Below, one piece after another: positions 1 through 6,094 of a stretch of DNA of 19,552 nt. The notes below the pieces were generated by a model that was given only the letters and a program-made list of their open reading frames with translations, searched no databases and was not told the origin of the DNA. Every line of letters starts with the position of its first letter. Position 1 is the stretch's first letter. The position numbers were made by a program, and so were the translations under genes. This DNA comes from a candidate division NC10 bacterium CSP1-5 (GTDB lineage Bacteria; Methylomirabilota; Methylomirabilia; Methylomirabilales; CSP1-5), in NCBI GenBank assembly GCA_001443495.1, contig LDXR01000016.1:1-19552 (forward strand), given 5' to 3'.

Positions 1-289
1 GATTTCCCCGATCGAAGACGAGGACCGAACCCCGTGCAACGAAAGTCTCCTCGTCCTGATCCACGTCCACCTCGTCGGCGTATAGCGTCCAATCCTCCCG
101 GGTGATCCGGACATTGCCACGGGCTGCGAGGACTCGCCCCCCCTCCCTGCTCTCCACGACATCCGCAGTGATCTGAAAAGCGCCAGGAGCGATCGCGCCG
201 CCAGACTGGCCCACTGCAGGGGAAGCGAACCCGAACACCAGCAAAAGGAGACCCACGCTCAGGATGACTAACCTTACAAGATCTCTCAT
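1..289 (-). CDS. LptA/OstA-like periplasmic protein, N-terminal part (runs off left edge)
   Basis: Reading the minus strand from an ATG at 289-287 gives an open frame that runs off the window after about 96 residues. It opens with a classic signal peptide (MRDLVR, then a Leu/Val-rich core, then FASPAVGQ at about 22-28). A beta-rich segment with two similar strands follows: ARGNVRIT, then ADEVDVDQ, then ARGSVLVFDRG. That alternation of 'ARGnV' and 'A-DEv-vd' is the pattern of the OstA/LptA N-terminal domain, found in LptA and at the start of LptD, which carry lipopolysaccharide across the periplasm. The frame is an LptA-type or LptD-type protein; the missing C-terminus prevents a choice. It lies downstream of wzz but about 330 bases away, so it may have its own promoter. 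The ribosome-binding site is weak. The start is chosen because it gives a complete signal peptide. Confidence 0.7.
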   Translation of the reverse strand, partial: MRDLVRLVILSVGLLLLVFGFASPAVGQSGGAIAPGAFQITADVVESREGGRVLAARGNVRITREDWTLYADEVDVDQDEETFVARGSVLVFDRGN

Positions 290-621
290 GGCGGTCCCGG
301 GCAGTCGGCGCAAGTTGGTAACCGGGACAGGGGCCCACCCCCGCCGTTCGTGGCCGTTCCGCGATACCCGGTGGCCTTCCGGGTCCCCTACAAGCGTGCG
401 ATCCCATGGGGAAAGAAAGACCTATATATACCGAAAACCGATGCTTCGCAAGCAAAACTGCCTTTAAATCGACCGGAGGGACCTATGTGTTTCCGCGGTA
501 CTGGAGGTCTCTTACGGAGAGAAACGGTACGGGAAATCAGACAGTAGAGAAAGGATACCGGAGGGAATATACGCTCTTCGCAATACGAGACGCGAAAAGC
601 CGCCAGCTGCGTAAGGAGAGG
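290..621. other. Intergenic region between wzz and the LptA-like gene
   Basis: These 332 bases hold no convincing gene. On the minus strand they form the 3' flank of wzz and the leader of the LptA-like gene. They contain a possible promoter (423-451) and a GC hairpin (ACCCGG at 366-371 pairing with CCGGGT at 379-384). A 7-bp inverted repeat (GTCCCGG at 294-300, CCGGGAC at 322-328) lies just upstream of the LptA-like start codon and could fold over its initiation region. A 10-bp direct repeat ACCGGAGGGA occurs at 472-481 and 557-566. I see no hairpin followed by a T-run after wzz, so no intrinsic terminator can be called. Confidence 0.6.
423..451 (-). promoter_or_regulatory. Candidate sigma-70-like promoter for the LptA-like gene
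   Basis: On the minus strand TTGCGA (451-446) is followed after 17 bases by TATATA (428-423), close to the -35/-10 consensus with ideal spacing. Transcription would start near 416 and leave a leader of about 125 bases before the ATG at 289. The surrounding AT-rich patch stands out from its GC-rich flanks. This is a pattern match only; the host's sigma factor preferences are unknown. Confidence 0.35.
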
Positions 622-1476
622 TTACCCCTCACTCCTGACAGCTGATTCTTTGCTCCTAGCCTTTTCGATGTACTCTAGGAAGAAGGCAAGCAAAATACAA
701 ATCATCAGGCCCAGCGTGCCTGCAACTGCCAAATTCAGTCCCACCCTTGCCTTGATTGATTGGCGCGGAAGGGTATCAGCCCCGATAACGGCTGTATTTT
801 TATACACGAGACTTGAGAAGCGAGTCTGTTGCAATAGTCTTCTCAGGTCCGCAAGGTTTCTCTCTCGATCTCCGATACTGGCGTAGAGGACCACGGCTGC
901 CGTAGTATCGGAATTCTGGGTGTGCATTATCCTTTCGAGTATGTCTTTCATCCTTCGGTTTTCTGCTTCTAGACTATTGATCTTTGCAACAAGCTCCGCC
1001 TCATATTCCCTCAAAACCTGCACCCCTCTATCGAAGATTGGCTGGTGGACCTTAATCATACTCTCAGCCAGCCAATTGGCGATGCGCGTTGCCATTTGAC
1101 GATCGGCAGATTGGACTTTATAGCGGATATGAGGATTCGCTTTTCCATCTATCGAAATGAGGTCGGCGACTTCCTTCGGGGCGAGTTCCAACTGGAGTTC
1201 CTTGACCGCTTCTTCAAGCATCCTGTGGTCTTTTAAGCGATCGATGACCGCCTCGCGACTCTCGATCTCTCTGCCCTTGACGACCTTGCCCTCCTCCACG
1301 GTGTCCGGGAGTTGGCCGATTTTCACAGTGCGCGACACCTCGTAAACATTGGGTATCGAAACGCTCACCACGAGTGACGCTGCGGTGGCAAGGCAGGTGC
1401 CCCAAATAAGCAGCGCCTTCCGTTTCCAGATCACCCGGAGGTAATCAATCAACTCTATCTCTTGCTCTGCCACCAC
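622..1476 (-). CDS. wzz: Wzz-type polysaccharide chain-length determinant
   Basis: The 284-residue protein has the standard polysaccharide co-polymerase layout. A short cytoplasmic N-terminus (EIELIDYLRVIWKRK) leads into membrane helix 1 at about 20-41. A large periplasmic domain follows, with a charged heptad-like helix at about 150-185 (likely coiled coil). Membrane helix 2 lies at about 246-267, with a short basic tail. It has no C-terminal tyrosine-kinase domain, so it resembles PCP-1/Wzz rather than Wzc. Wzz oligomers in the inner membrane act with Wzy to set polymer length. The start is GTG at 1476-1474, preceded by GGAGG with a 6-base gap. It is the last gene of the polysaccharide set, 52 bases after the nucleotidyltransferase. 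Base composition is more AT-rich than at the right end of the window. The family call is firm; the preferred chain length cannot be read. Confidence 0.87.
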   Translation of the reverse strand: MVAEQEIELIDYLRVIWKRKALLIWGTCLATAASLVVSVSIPNVYEVSRTVKIGQLPDTVEEGKVVKGREIESREAVIDRLKDHRMLEEAVKELQLELAPKEVADLISIDGKANPHIRYKVQSADRQMATRIANWLAESMIKVHQPIFDRGVQVLREYEAELVAKINSLEAENRRMKDILERIMHTQNSDTTAAVVLYASIGDRERNLADLRRLLQQTRFSSLVYKNTAVIGADTLPRQSIKARVGLNLAVAGTLGLMICILLAFFLEYIEKARSKESAVRSEG

Positions 1477-1528
1477 CTGCCTCCAGCCAGTTTTTCCTCA
1501 CCTCGCTTAGAACGTGCCGTCTGCCCTT

Positions 1529-2215
1529 CTAGCCGCTCTTCCTTGTCTCCTCCGTCAGATCCCCAAGACTTTCGATGGCGACCCACTCCTCTCGTATCGG
1601 ATAGCCAAAAACCTTATGACCGCTCCTCACGGCGGCACCGATCAGGTCGGGCATGTCGAAAAACTCATCTTTCGGCACAAGGTCCAGGACATCCGGGCTC
1701 ACCACGTAAATGCCACAATTGATATGGAACGGCAACCTGGGACGCTCCTCAATGGCGCAGATCCTTCCCCCATCCATCTGTACGACCCCGTAGGGAACGA
1801 CGTGTTCGTACTGGCGGATGCCGACGGTGATCGCCGCAGCCTCCTTCAGGTGCGTCTGGTAGAACTTGTGAAAGTCCAGCTTTGTCATAATGTCGGCATT
1901 CATGACCAACACCGGCTCTGACAGCTCAAAGCGATCGCGGATCAAACGAAGAGGGCCCGCTGTCCCCAGCCGCTTGTCCTCCCGAGAATAGTGAATGTTC
2001 ACCCCGAACTGCCTCCCGTCCTGGAAGTAGACCTGGATCAGCTCGGCTCGGTATCCGACGGCCAGGTAGATGTCAACCACACCGTGCCCCTTCAGATTCT
2101 CGACCAGGATTTCAAGTATCGGCCGCTCACCGACGGGGATAAGAGGTTTCGGAACGGCAAAGGTCAGTGGGCGTAGCCGTGTTCCAAGCCCGCCAGCAAG
2201 GATGATGGCCTTCAT
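1529..2215 (-). CDS. NDP-sugar pyrophosphorylase (sugar-1-phosphate nucleotidyltransferase)
   Basis: The protein has 228 residues. The nucleotide-binding signature LAGGLGTRLRPLT is at 6-18, KPLIPV at 23-28, a base-recognition LGTAGPL at 83-89, the metal-binding MNADI at 105-109 and NCGIY at 166-170. This is the NTP_transferase fold that joins a sugar-1-phosphate to an NTP, releasing pyrophosphate. The size and single domain resemble HddC-like or RmlA-like enzymes without an added hexapeptide domain. Near the C-terminus the usual 'W..(I/M)D(T)..D' reads WVAIESLGDL, with Glu at the Asp position. The ATG at 2215 directly follows the stop of the LegB-like gene, and AGGAGGT lies about 12 bases upstream, inside that gene. 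The pairing suggests it supplies LegB's nucleotide sugar. In Campylobacter jejuni, PtmE guanylylates GlcN-1-P ahead of LegB; that parallel is inference, and the base used here cannot be read. Confidence 0.85.
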   Translation of the reverse strand: MKAIILAGGLGTRLRPLTFAVPKPLIPVGERPILEILVENLKGHGVVDIYLAVGYRAELIQVYFQDGRQFGVNIHYSREDKRLGTAGPLRLIRDRFELSEPVLVMNADIMTKLDFHKFYQTHLKEAAAITVGIRQYEHVVPYGVVQMDGGRICAIEERPRLPFHINCGIYVVSPDVLDLVPKDEFFDMPDLIGAAVRSGHKVFGYPIREEWVAIESLGDLTEETRKSG

Positions 2216-3193
2216 TTAGATGTGATACCTCCTGGATTCCTCCAGATGTCCTGACTCCTGAAACCAGGCAACGGTCTGTTTCAACCCTTCATCCAGTGAA
2301 TACTGCGGCCGCCAGTCCAGAAGGCGATGGGCCTTTGCATTGTTACAGCAGAGGCGACGGACCTCACTGCTGCCAGGGCGCAGCCGCTGCTCATCACTGA
2401 GGATTTCTATATTACCGTCAATCAGGGCGGCAATCTTCTTCGCCAGATCGCCGATCGATATTTCCCCGCCGGTTCCGATGTTTACCACCTCGCCTATGGA
2501 CCCGTCTGCTTCTGCGATTCGGATCAGACCGCTCACGGTGTCCTTGACAAAGGTGAAGTCGCGAGTCGGCGACGTCGCTCCGAGCGACACTGGCCCCCCC
2601 TGCAGCATCTGCGCAATGATGGTTGGAATCACCGCCCGGAGAGACTGGCGTGGGCCGAAGGTATTGAAGGGTCGTGCGATCGAAACCGGCAGGCCGTACG
2701 AGTGATGAAAGGCCTCTGCCAATTTGTCCGCCGCGATCTTGCTCGCCGCGTAGGGGGATTGCGCCTGGAGCGGATGCTCCTCGTCGATGGGTATGTACCG
2801 CGCTGTCCCATACACTTCACTCGTCGAGGTCAGGACGACCCGGCGCGGTCCCGTCTCTCGCGCTGCCGTCAATACGTTGAGACTTCCGAGCGTGTTGACG
2901 TGAACAACCTCCCGGGGGTGCACGAAAGAGTACGGGACCCCGATCAGGGCGCCCAGATGAAAGACACATTCCTCCTCCTTCATGGCCCGGTATACGCTCT
3001 CGTATTCGGTCAAATCCCCGGCGACAATTCGGACGTCGCTGGTCAGGGACGACAAGAAACCCACCGAGGCTCGCGAGGTGTACCGGACAAATGCCGTCAC
3101 CCGTGCGCCGAGAGCAACCAGCGCCTCCACCACGTGGCTCCCGATGAACCCGGCGGCGCCTGTAACGAGAACCCTTCGTCCTGCCCAATTCAC
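2216..3193 (-). CDS. legB: LegB-like NAD-dependent NDP-hexosamine 4,6-dehydratase (extended SDR)
   Basis: From the GTG at 3193 the protein is 325 residues and starts VNWAGRRVLVTG, as LegB proteins do. An ATG at 3283 in the same frame would add 30 residues with no family match; GGGGG six bases upstream of the GTG is a usable if weak ribosome site. The Rossmann motif TGAAGFIGSH is at 11-20, TSTSEVYG at 122-129, and the catalytic Y148/K152 sit in SPYAASK. The phrases GVPYSF, PIDEEHPLQAQSPY and RPFNTFGPRQS are typical of LegB. The enzyme oxidises C4 and removes the 6-OH of a nucleotide-linked hexosamine, the first step toward legionaminic acid or bacillosamine-type sugars. No LegC aminotransferase, LegG, LegI or LegF is present here. 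The product may be used otherwise, or the rest of the pathway lies elsewhere. It abuts the nucleotidyltransferase with zero gap. Confidence 0.8.
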   Translation of the reverse strand: MNWAGRRVLVTGAAGFIGSHVVEALVALGARVTAFVRYTSRASVGFLSSLTSDVRIVAGDLTEYESVYRAMKEEECVFHLGALIGVPYSFVHPREVVHVNTLGSLNVLTAARETGPRRVVLTSTSEVYGTARYIPIDEEHPLQAQSPYAASKIAADKLAEAFHHSYGLPVSIARPFNTFGPRQSLRAVIPTIIAQMLQGGPVSLGATSPTRDFTFVKDTVSGLIRIAEADGSIGEVVNIGTGGEISIGDLAKKIAALIDGNIEILSDEQRLRPGSSEVRRLCCNNAKAHRLLDWRPQYSLDEGLKQTVAWFQESGHLEESRRYHI

Positions 3194-3282
3194 CGCACAC
3201 CCCCGACTGGCATCAACGCATTGTATTCTGTAACCATCGCGCAATGGAAGATTAGACCCCAATGGAGCATTCTGCCTCCACA

Positions 3283-3314
3283 ATTGCTCTATTGTTCCAC
3301 TGTTCCATTGCTCC
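3283..3314. repeat. Four imperfect 8-bp tandem units
   Basis: The + strand reads attgctct, attgttcc, actgttcc, attgctcc in four consecutive 8-base units. They end one base before the palindrome at 3316. A further diverged inverted copy (gcaatggaa, 3241-3249) matches the complement of ttccattgc at 3303-3311. It lies between the phosphoglycosyl transferase and legB. It is too short and the period too small for a CRISPR array. Confidence 0.75.
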
Positions 3315-3315
3315 G

Positions 3316-3342
3316 AAGTAAACGTACGCAGTACGTTTACTT
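3316..3342. repeat. Perfect 12-bp inverted repeat with 3-base loop just after the PGT stop
   Basis: aagtaaacgtac (3316-3327) is followed by gca and then its exact complement gtacgtttactt (3331-3342). The right arm touches the TAA stop of the phosphoglycosyl transferase (3344-3342). In minus-strand RNA it would form a 12-bp stem with a UGC loop right behind that gene. No T-run follows on the minus strand, so a standard intrinsic terminator is not supported. It could be an mRNA 3'-end stabiliser, an attenuator, a protein-binding palindrome or part of a dispersed repeat. Confidence 0.85.
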
Positions 3343-3938
3343 TAGGCGTCCCATCTAGCCCGAATCGTGTTCCACATCGACATCCCGATCAGCTTGATAT
3401 CCAGCCACAAGCTCTGCCGTCGCATGTAAAGAAGATCGTAGCGGAGCTTATTCCTCGGATAGGTATTGTGTCGGCCAAATATCTGGGCGATTCCCGTGAG
3501 CCCGGGGCGGATCTGGTAGCGAATCTTGCCGATATTGGGAACCTCCTTCTCGTAGGCTGCGATAAACTCGGGAGGCTCCGGGCGGGGACCGACAAAGCTC
3601 ATCTCGCCTCGCAGGATGTTCAGCAGTTGCGGCAGCTCGTTCAGCGCCGTTCTCCGCAGAACCTTCCCCACCCGCGTCACCTTCTCATCGTCCGCATGGA
3701 GGGCCAGGGCGTGGCCCACCTGATCATCATACCGCCGATAGATCGTGCGGAACTTATACGCCGTGAATTCCTTGCCGTTCTTGCCTACCCGCTTCTGGAT
3801 GAACAGAATCGGTCTTCCGTCTTCGAGGTAGATCGCAACGCTGATCACAACCCACAACGGCAGAGACACCAGCAATCCAACGGCGGCCAGGGTCAGATCA
3901 AAGACCCGCTTCGTCGGCGGTTCAGGAAAAGCAGACAA
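3342..3938 (-). CDS. Initiating phosphoglycosyl transferase (bacterial sugar transferase, small monotopic type)
   Basis: The 198-residue protein is the minimal form of the bacterial sugar transferase family (PglC-like core), without the N-terminal domains of WbaP/WcaJ. A hydrophobic re-entrant helix at about 12-37 contains a Pro (SLPLW, P27). Then come [20 protein letters not shown] (46-65), ALNELPQL (98-105), GPRPEPPEF (117-125) and RPGLTGIAQ. Such enzymes move a sugar-1-phosphate from a UDP-sugar to undecaprenyl phosphate at the inner membrane, starting the repeat unit. The catalytic pair is normally Asp-Glu in 'LDELPQ'; here it is N100-E101. The gene follows the UDP-L-HexNAc genes by 18 bases, so its donor may be one of their products or an ordinary UDP-HexNAc. 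ATG start at 3938; a strong palindrome follows the stop. Confidence 0.88.
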   Translation of the reverse strand: MSAFPEPPTKRVFDLTLAAVGLLVSLPLWVVISVAIYLEDGRPILFIQKRVGKNGKEFTAYKFRTIYRRYDDQVGHALALHADDEKVTRVGKVLRRTALNELPQLLNILRGEMSFVGPRPEPPEFIAAYEKEVPNIGKIRYQIRPGLTGIAQIFGRHNTYPRNKLRYDLLYMRRQSLWLDIKLIGMSMWNTIRARWDA

Positions 3939-3956
3939 CTGGTTCTCCGCTTCAGG

Positions 3957-5054
3957 TTATCCTTGGCGCGACGGACAGTGATAACCCAACACGATTCTCG
4001 TCACTATGGCCGAAACGCGCTCCTCCATGTATTCTGGCGGGGGCTTCCACTCGCAGGAAGAATTCAGGACAAGATCCACGGCCTCGACGATCCTCTGGGG
4101 TTCCACACTGCTCAAAATGTTGCTTCCGCATTCCACAGTCTCCGGCCGTTCCGTCACATCCCGTATCGTGACGTTCGGCACATGCAAGATGCAGCACTCC
4201 TCCTGCACGGTACCGCTGTCTGTCAGCACGGCGCGGGCGTGCCGCTCCAAAGACACGAAGTCGAAAAAACCGAGGGGCGCCAGGAGCCGGATATACTCCG
4301 ACTCGACGTGTATGTCATGCTGCCGCATCTTGTCGCGCGTGCGCGGGTGTAGGCTGACCACAATGGGTTCTTGATATACTGCCGACAGCCGCTCCAGACC
4401 CTGCAGAATTTTCCCCAACCGCTCCGGATCGTCTACGTTTTCCTCGCGGTGCGTCGTCACGAGGAAATAATGCTGTGGCTCGAGGCCTAACCGTTTCAGG
4501 GTATCGGCAGCCTCGATGTGGCGGCCATAGGTATTGAGTACCTCGTAAATCGGATTCCCGATAACGTAAATGCGCTCCGGTGATATTCCCTCCCGCAGGA
4601 GGTTTTCCTTACTCCTCTTGGTATAGGGCATGAGGACCGTACTGCACTGGTCGATGATGCGCCGATTGATCTCCTCCGGCACCCGGTCATCATAACAGCG
4701 ATTGCCTGCCTCCAGGTGAAAGACCGGGATACCTCGTCGAGCGGCCACAATGGCGGCGAGCCCGCTGTTGGTGTCCCCGAGGATCATCACGCGGTCTGGG
4801 TTGATACTTTCCATGACCTCGCCCGTGCGCGAAATGATCTGTCCCACCTGCTCGGCAAAACTTGTCGCCTGGACTCCCAAGTACATATCTGGCTGACGGA
4901 GTTCCAACTCCCGAAAGAATACGTCACTCAGATTCGCATCGTAGTTCTGGCCAGTGTGCACCAGCACCTGCTTACAGAACCGGTCGAGGTGTTTAATGAT
5001 CACGCTCAGTCGAATAATTTCCGGTCGCGTGCCGAAGATCGTCATGAGATTCAT
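3957..5054 (-). CDS. wecB: Non-hydrolysing UDP-HexNAc 2-epimerase, FnlC/WbjD/QnlB type
   Basis: The 365 residues match the WecB family: FGTRPEIIRLS (7-17), HTGQNY (33-38), LGDTNS (92-97), HLEAGNRCYDDRVPEEINRR (113-132), TTHREEN (200-206), SLHPRTR and LTDSG. The IIRLS form and 'EAGNRC-D-RVPEE' are typical of the subgroup that acts last in UDP-L-FucNAc and UDP-L-QuiNAc synthesis, inverting C2 of the UDP-L-6-deoxy-HexNAc, rather than of housekeeping WecB making UDP-ManNAc. The neighbours support this: the CapE/FnlA-type dehydratase overlaps its start (ATGA, 5054-5051) and an RmlD-like reductase comes before that. AAGGA lies 7-8 bases upstream of the ATG. The enzyme is cytoplasmic. The exact sugar depends on the reductase's stereochemistry, which sequence alone does not settle. 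Confidence 0.87.
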   Translation of the reverse strand: MNLMTIFGTRPEIIRLSVIIKHLDRFCKQVLVHTGQNYDANLSDVFFRELELRQPDMYLGVQATSFAEQVGQIISRTGEVMESINPDRVMILGDTNSGLAAIVAARRGIPVFHLEAGNRCYDDRVPEEINRRIIDQCSTVLMPYTKRSKENLLREGISPERIYVIGNPIYEVLNTYGRHIEAADTLKRLGLEPQHYFLVTTHREENVDDPERLGKILQGLERLSAVYQEPIVVSLHPRTRDKMRQHDIHVESEYIRLLAPLGFFDFVSLERHARAVLTDSGTVQEECCILHVPNVTIRDVTERPETVECGSNILSSVEPQRIVEAVDLVLNSSCEWKPPPEYMEERVSAIVTRIVLGYHCPSRQG

Positions 5055-6094
5055 GCCGGCATCCTTTCTAATCCTGCGTGAACGTATGGTGCCAGCAAGA
5101 CCCGCAGGGCGTCCACGTCTATCGCGACATGTTCGGATGAGTACTCACCTTTCAGGGCAAGTGCCTCGGCCGGCGCTTTCCGCAACTCAGGCAGAACGGG
5201 AAGGATCACGTAATGACCATCTCGCTCGATGGTCCGATAGCATTCCTCTTCAGAGACCAGGATTTCATGGACCTTCTCGCCGGGACGGATGCCGATGTAC
5301 ACCCTGGGAATATCCCGCCCATTGATCAACACCTCGGCGATGTCCACCACCCGTGCTGATGGAATCTTCGGGACGTAGGTCTCGCCGGGCAGCCCCGTAC
5401 GCACAGCGGTAAAAATGGTGTCAACCGCCTGGTCCAGGGAGAGCAGGAATCGCGTCATCTCTTGAAGGGTAATGGTCACCGGCCCACCTTCGCGAATCTG
5501 ATTCAAGAACAGGGGAACCACCGAGCCGCGTGAGGCGATCACGTTCCCGTACCGTACACAGGCGAAACGGGTCCGGGGGGACTGCAGGTTTGCCTGGACA
5601 AGAATCCTCTCCTGGAGTGCCTTGGTCATGCCCATCACGTTGATCGGCTTGCAGGCCTTATCCGTCGAAACGCCAATGACCAGCTCCACCGACGTGTCGT
5701 TTTCCCGGATCACGCGCACCAGGTTCTCTGCGCCCCAGATATTGGTCTGGACCGCTTCGAAGGGAAAGTATTCACAGGTGGGAACCTGTTTGAGCGCCGC
5801 GGCGTGAAGGATAACATCAGCCTCACGCACAGCCTGAGCCATTGAAGAGTAGTTCCGCACGTCGCCAATGCGGAAAGTCAGCAACTCCTTCGAATTCCGG
5901 TAAATGACTTCGTCGGTAGCAGCCGGGCGTCGTAGATACTCGAGGCGCATATCATGCTGTTTGGCCTCGTCGCGCGAGAACACGACGATGCTCTTCGGAC
6001 GGCCCATCTGCCCGGTCAGCAAACGACGGATTACGGCCCTGCCCAGAGAACCCGTCCCCCCGGTCACCAGGACGCGCTTCCCCTCAAGAACCAC
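5051..6094 (-). CDS. fnlA: UDP-GlcNAc 4,6-dehydratase/5(3)-epimerase, CapE/FnlA/WbjB type
   Basis: I place the start at the GTG at 6094. It overlaps the previous stop by 11 bases and has GGAGG seven bases upstream, giving 347 residues, near the family's usual size. An in-frame ATG at 6247 would add 51 unrelated residues inside the upstream gene. Motifs are TGGTGSLG (11-18), FSRDEAKQHDMR, AALKQVP (99-105), STDKACKPINVMGMTK and RPGEKVHE. The usual SDR Tyr is Met (M154, K158), as known for CapE, FlaA1 and PglF. These enzymes dehydrate UDP-GlcNAc and invert C5 (and C3), giving the 4-keto-L-sugar that a reductase and a 2-epimerase turn into UDP-L-FucNAc or UDP-L-QuiNAc; both partner genes flank it. 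The protein is soluble, with no membrane segments, unlike WbpM/PglF. Confidence 0.88.
   Translation of the reverse strand: MVLEGKRVLVTGGTGSLGRAVIRRLLTGQMGRPKSIVVFSRDEAKQHDMRLEYLRRPAATDEVIYRNSKELLTFRIGDVRNYSSMAQAVREADVILHAAALKQVPTCEYFPFEAVQTNIWGAENLVRVIRENDTSVELVIGVSTDKACKPINVMGMTKALQERILVQANLQSPRTRFACVRYGNVIASRGSVVPLFLNQIREGGPVTITLQEMTRFLLSLDQAVDTIFTAVRTGLPGETYVPKIPSARVVDIAEVLINGRDIPRVYIGIRPGEKVHEILVSEEECYRTIERDGHYVILPVLPELRKAPAEALALKGEYSSEHVAIDVDALRVLLAPYVHAGLERMPA

Noticed and set aside
485-547. Tiny + strand ORF (20 codons) with GGAGGG before its ATG in the wzz-LptA gap
   Set aside because: Too short to support; no promoter or conservation evidence, and every real gene here is on the other strand.
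472-621. Possible c-di-GMP (GEMM-like) riboswitch suggested by CTCCGGT-like repeats
   Set aside because: The conserved GEMM core (GGGACGCAAAGCC-like) and stem arrangement are not found on either strand.
3283-3314. CRISPR array
   Set aside because: Units are only 8 bases, directly abutting and without spacers.
3316-3342. Intrinsic terminator after the PGT gene
   Set aside because: The stem is strong, but no T-run follows on the minus (transcribed) strand; downstream sequence is CGGAGCAATGG.
2327-3358. Long + strand open frame (343 codons) opposite legB
   Set aside because: It is antisense to a gene with clear SDR motifs, has no family signature and is rich in Arg, Pro and Gly as GC-rich shadow frames are.
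3468-4352. + strand open frame (294 codons) opposite the PGT and 2-epimerase
   Set aside because: Shadow of two conserved genes; no ribosome site or domain.
3957-5054. Arg replacing the conserved Lys after GTRPEII in the 2-epimerase
   Set aside because: IIRLS is the usual form in the FnlC/WbjD subgroup rather than a lesion.
5051-6094. Met replacing the catalytic Tyr in the CapE/FnlA-like SDR
   Set aside because: Known and expected for CapE, FlaA1 and PglF relatives.
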